From NCBI GenBank assembly GCA_947498455.1, contig CANMKK010000004.1, positions 144,336 through 208,335 of the forward strand: DNA of 64,000 nt, given 5' to 3'. The position numbers were made by a program, and so were the translations under genes. The notes under the pieces were generated by a model that saw nothing but the letters and a program-made list of their open reading frames with translations, was not told the DNA's origin and did not search any database. The stretch's first letter is position 1, and each line of letters opens with the position of its first letter. This document shows, in pieces, positions 62,071 through 64,000 of this stretch. Source of the stretch: an uncultured Aquimarina sp. (lineage in GTDB: Bacteria; Bacteroidota; Bacteroidia; Flavobacteriales; Flavobacteriaceae).

Positions 62071-63138
62071 CTAATCGGCTTTGTTTTCATTCTCATAATA
62101 CCCCACTGTTCTTAATAACTGATCCTCGAATTGGTAGATATCTTCTAAAGTTTCTATATATTTTCTAGTTTCATGCTTTTTTTCGTCAAATAGACCTATA
62201 TGTTTTTTGTTTCCATTAAAATGAAGCCTACACAATGGTTTTCTATTATTATCATCAAGGAGAATTCCAAAATAAGATTGTGTGTCCCTATGTATGATAC
62301 GATGGACACTTATTTTACGCCTTAGAATGGCGACTACAATTCTATAACCTTCTAGCTCCTCTTCTGTAGTGATAATTTTAGGGGATTCTTCTGCATCTTC
62401 TAACACTTCTTCTTGTTGTTTTTGAGTTTCTTTATGGAGTGCTGCATTTAATCGATCACTTACTTTTTCGCTTATGGTTTGATTAAATGCTTTATGAACC
62501 AATTCGGTAAATTCTTTCATCACTCTAGAAGTTAATTTACCAGGATATGTTTGCCCGGCAAATAATCGTACAAAATGGTGACTTGGTGTAGTCAGTTCTT
62601 CGTATATCAACTTTTTAAGTTCTTTGGTGTATTTTAAAGAACTCGCATTATCTACAATTTTATCGACATCAAAATGAGATTTATGGAATTTGGCAATTTC
62701 ATGAATGGTATTTTCTTTAAGTTTTGTGATATCAAACTCCAGAAAAGGCTTTTTATCCATTTTATTGGTTGCTTCTAGATCTGTATAGAATTGATAGGTG
62801 ATTCCGTTAGTTAGTAATGCAAACCGTGTTTTGGTCGCATGAAAATATCTAAATAATTGAGAATTGTGAGTAGTAAGATCTTCTTCCCAATGCTTACATT
62901 CGATAATTAGAATAGGTTGTTCTTCTTGGAATATTGCATAATCTACTTTTTCGCCTTTTTTTAACCCAATGTCAGCTGTAAACTCTGGGACTACTTCTGT
63001 AGGATTGCGAGTGTCATATCCCAAAAAATCAATAAAAGGTAGCACAAATGCGTGTTTAGTAGATTCTTCTGTATGTGTATGTTCTTTGTGTAATATGATT
63101 TTATCCGCAAGAGTCTTGAGGTGGTTTTGTAGTTCCAT
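62071..63138 (-). CDS. HsdR-N-type PD-(D/E)XK nuclease domain protein
   Basis: 355 residues, cytoplasmic. The N-terminal domain matches type I restriction R-subunit N-terminal domains: STKHAFVLPFIDFLGYDTRN, then KVDYAIFQ (Asp 66) and PILIIECKHWEED (Glu 80, Lys 82), the PD-(D/E)XK set, and RYFHATKTRFALLTNGITYQ. No motor ATPase, no HsdM and no HsdS are present. The C-terminal part (about 250–340) with YFGILLDDNNRKPLCRLHFN is seen in stand-alone HsdR-N proteins of unknown use. It may be a DNA-targeting component or a defence gene. The TPR gene follows with no gap. Confidence 0.88.
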   Translation of the reverse strand: MELQNHLKTLADKIILHKEHTHTEESTKHAFVLPFIDFLGYDTRNPTEVVPEFTADIGLKKGEKVDYAIFQEEQPILIIECKHWEEDLTTHNSQLFRYFHATKTRFALLTNGITYQFYTDLEATNKMDKKPFLEFDITKLKENTIHEIAKFHKSHFDVDKIVDNASSLKYTKELKKLIYEELTTPSHHFVRLFAGQTYPGKLTSRVMKEFTELVHKAFNQTISEKVSDRLNAALHKETQKQQEEVLEDAEESPKIITTEEELEGYRIVVAILRRKISVHRIIHRDTQSYFGILLDDNNRKPLCRLHFNGNKKHIGLFDEKKHETRKYIETLEDIYQFEDQLLRTVGYYENENKAD

Positions 63139-63171
63139 AATGATTGATTTTTTAGTAGTTTGAGACTATTG

Positions 63172-63498
63172 TTAACTGCATTTACATCCAGTTCCTACGA
63201 TCCATTGACAACAAGCATCGGATTCGCATGTTGCTTTGGGTTTTCCGGAGCAACCACAGTTAGATGTAGATGCACAAGTTCTAATCCTATTTCCTTGTTC
63301 TTCGCATGCAATACCATCATTGTCTCTATCCAAATCATTTCTGCATTCTGGATCAGCATCGAATGCTGTTTGTGCAGCAGCCATAGATGTATAGTTTGCG
63401 CAATTGGTATCTCTACAATCAGATGAGGTTATGTCATCTTCACCAGAAGAGCAAGCGATTAATAGAAATATTATTATTAAGGATATGTTTTTTTTCAT
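63172..63498 (-). CDS. Lipoprotein with Excalibur-like calcium-binding motif
   Basis: 108 residues. Lipoprotein signal with LLIACSSG (Cys 16). The segment YTSMAAAQTAFDADPECRND then LDRDNDGIACEE is the Excalibur motif (D-x-D-x-D-G-I-A-C-E). The last 40 residues hold seven to eight cysteines (CASTSNCGCSGKPKATCESD, ACCQWIVGTGCKCS), probably disulfide-bonded. It lies 33 bp upstream of the nuclease gene on the same strand. Confidence 0.85.
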   Translation of the reverse strand: MKKNISLIIIFLLIACSSGEDDITSSDCRDTNCANYTSMAAAQTAFDADPECRNDLDRDNDGIACEEQGNRIRTCASTSNCGCSGKPKATCESDACCQWIVGTGCKCS

Positions 63499-63543
63499 TG
63501 TCTTTATTTAAGATGTAAGAATCAATTTTTGATTTTAGAACAA

Positions 63544-63573
63544 GATAGATTCACTTTAAGAAGTGAATCTATC
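63544..63573. terminator. Perfect 13-bp hairpin
   Basis: GATAGATTCACTT pairs with AAGTGAATCTATC around TAAG, between the DUF1508-type gene and the Excalibur lipoprotein. The T run on the minus strand is interrupted (TTGTTCT), so termination would be imperfect. Confidence 0.6.
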
Positions 63574-63588
63574 CGCAAAAACTAGTGA

Positions 63589-63744
63589 TTATCCTTGATA
63601 GCCAGGAAGACTGGCATTATCTATGCAATCAGATTTATTGACATACCCTTGAGTAGATGCTCCAACAATTTCTCCATTAGAAGCTGTTCTGCGCCATCTC
63701 CATTTCTCATTAGTATCTTTGTAAAATTCCCATGTGTGATTCAT
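63589..63744 (-). CDS. Single-unit DUF1508 (YegP-like) protein
   Basis: 51-residue gene read from ATG 63744 to TAA 63589. MNHTWEFYKDTNEKWRWRRT then ASNGEIVGASTQGYVNKSDC is the DUF1508 repeat unit (F-Y-K-D…W-R-W-R…N-G-E-I-x-x-x-S-x-G-Y). Usual YegP-type proteins carry two units; here only one. Function unknown, linked in other bacteria to stress. It lies at the head of the minus-strand gene group, 90 bp before the Excalibur lipoprotein. Confidence 0.8.
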   Translation of the reverse strand: MNHTWEFYKDTNEKWRWRRTASNGEIVGASTQGYVNKSDCIDNASLPGYQG

Positions 63745-63909
63745 AATTTTAAATATTAATACTATTCAAACTTAAGGCTACTAAAAATTAGTTCTTTATG
63801 GTTATCCGTAAAGGGAGAGGATTTTATAGAATAATGATTGTAAGAGATGATAAAAGAGGAGTAATCTCTGTCGGAATTTTTAGTGTGGTTTTTATAATGA
63901 AAAGACCTG

Positions 63910-63930
63910 ACGAGGTTTCTAAAACCTCGT
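63910..63930. repeat. Short inverted repeat
   Basis: ACGAGGTTT pairs with AAACCTCGT around CTA, within the last 256 bp of the window, which otherwise hold no gene I can see. Confidence 0.55.
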
Positions 63931-64000
63931 ATGTTTGATTAACAAAAAATATTATAAAAAAACATTATGATAATGATGTAGGATTTTTCTTTTTGCTTCT

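Noticed and set aside
62071..63138. Complete type I restriction system
   Set aside because: Only an HsdR-N-type domain is present; no helicase motor, methylase or specificity gene is in the window.

Overview
This window is AT-rich bacterial chromosome from a member of the Flavobacteriaceae (Bacteroidota), probably a marine genus such as Aquimarina or a close relative. The reasons are the gene order leuS / ftsX–DUF3098–uppP–truB, a type IX secretion (T9SS) C-terminal sorting domain, Bacteroidota-type promoters (TTTG – about 19 bp – TAnnTTTG), A-rich start contexts without Shine-Dalgarno sequences, and many Bacteroidota-specific families (DUF3127, DUF4301, four-helix-bundle protein, 7TM/GAF/AraC regulator). 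The genus is inference from protein style only. I see no tRNA, rRNA, CRISPR array, prophage or insertion sequence.

Layout. 1–6.3 kb: the 5' part of leuS, a ketopantoate reductase-like gene, then the envelope cluster ftsX–(unknown)–DUF3098–uppP–truB–TonB-like protein. 6.3–15 kb: housekeeping genes (thioredoxin-like, tag, upp, aat, DUF3127, flavin reductase, a histidine kinase, thioesterase, HIT, greA) and a degenerate Rieske-like lipoprotein. 15–27 kb: a thiamine operon on the minus strand, read from a TPP riboswitch: thiS–thiC–thiE2–[SNF2/SWIM helicase]–thiD–thiE–thiG–[four-helix-bundle gene]–thiH–thiF/moeB. The two bracketed genes look like insertions. 27–36 kb: a hybrid histidine kinase tail-to-tail with an NtrC-type regulator, ArfB, DUF4301, a phosphopantetheinyl transferase and ahcY. 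36–48.7 kb: a PAS kinase/response regulator pair, a 7TM-GAF-AraC regulator, a sortilin/BNR-repeat protein, aminopeptidase P, a T9SS-exported GEVED/PKD protein behind a long leader, and a secreted EEP-family phosphohydrolase.

48.7–64 kb is the most unusual part. A compact eight-gene minus-strand operon (59508 to 48694; spacings of 14 bp or less, or overlaps) encodes a 57-residue membrane peptide, a von Willebrand A-like lipoprotein, a multi-pass membrane protein, an FtsZ/tubulin-superfamily protein, a 1187-residue protein with a C-terminal actin/Hsp70-type ATPase domain, two membrane-anchored coiled-coil proteins, and a voltage-sensor plus RCK-domain channel that lacks the canonical TVGYGD filter. 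Upstream lies a second group on the same strand: a HsdR-N-type PD-(D/E)XK nuclease domain protein, a TPR/DUF3761-like protein, a secreted protein of unknown role and small Cys-rich secreted proteins. The pairing of a tubulin-like and an actin-like nucleotidase with an outer-leaflet vWA lipoprotein and an ion channel suggests an envelope-associated, nucleotide-driven assembly. Its function cannot be read from sequence alone.

Repeats. Five copies of an intergenic element of about 90–100 bp with a CGAGGCTTGCCTCG core are scattered between genes. An EcoRI-like AATTCNGAATTC repeat lies in frame inside both leuS and thiE. AGCTTTTAGC-type repeats sit in several gaps of the thiamine operon and flank its four-helix-bundle gene.
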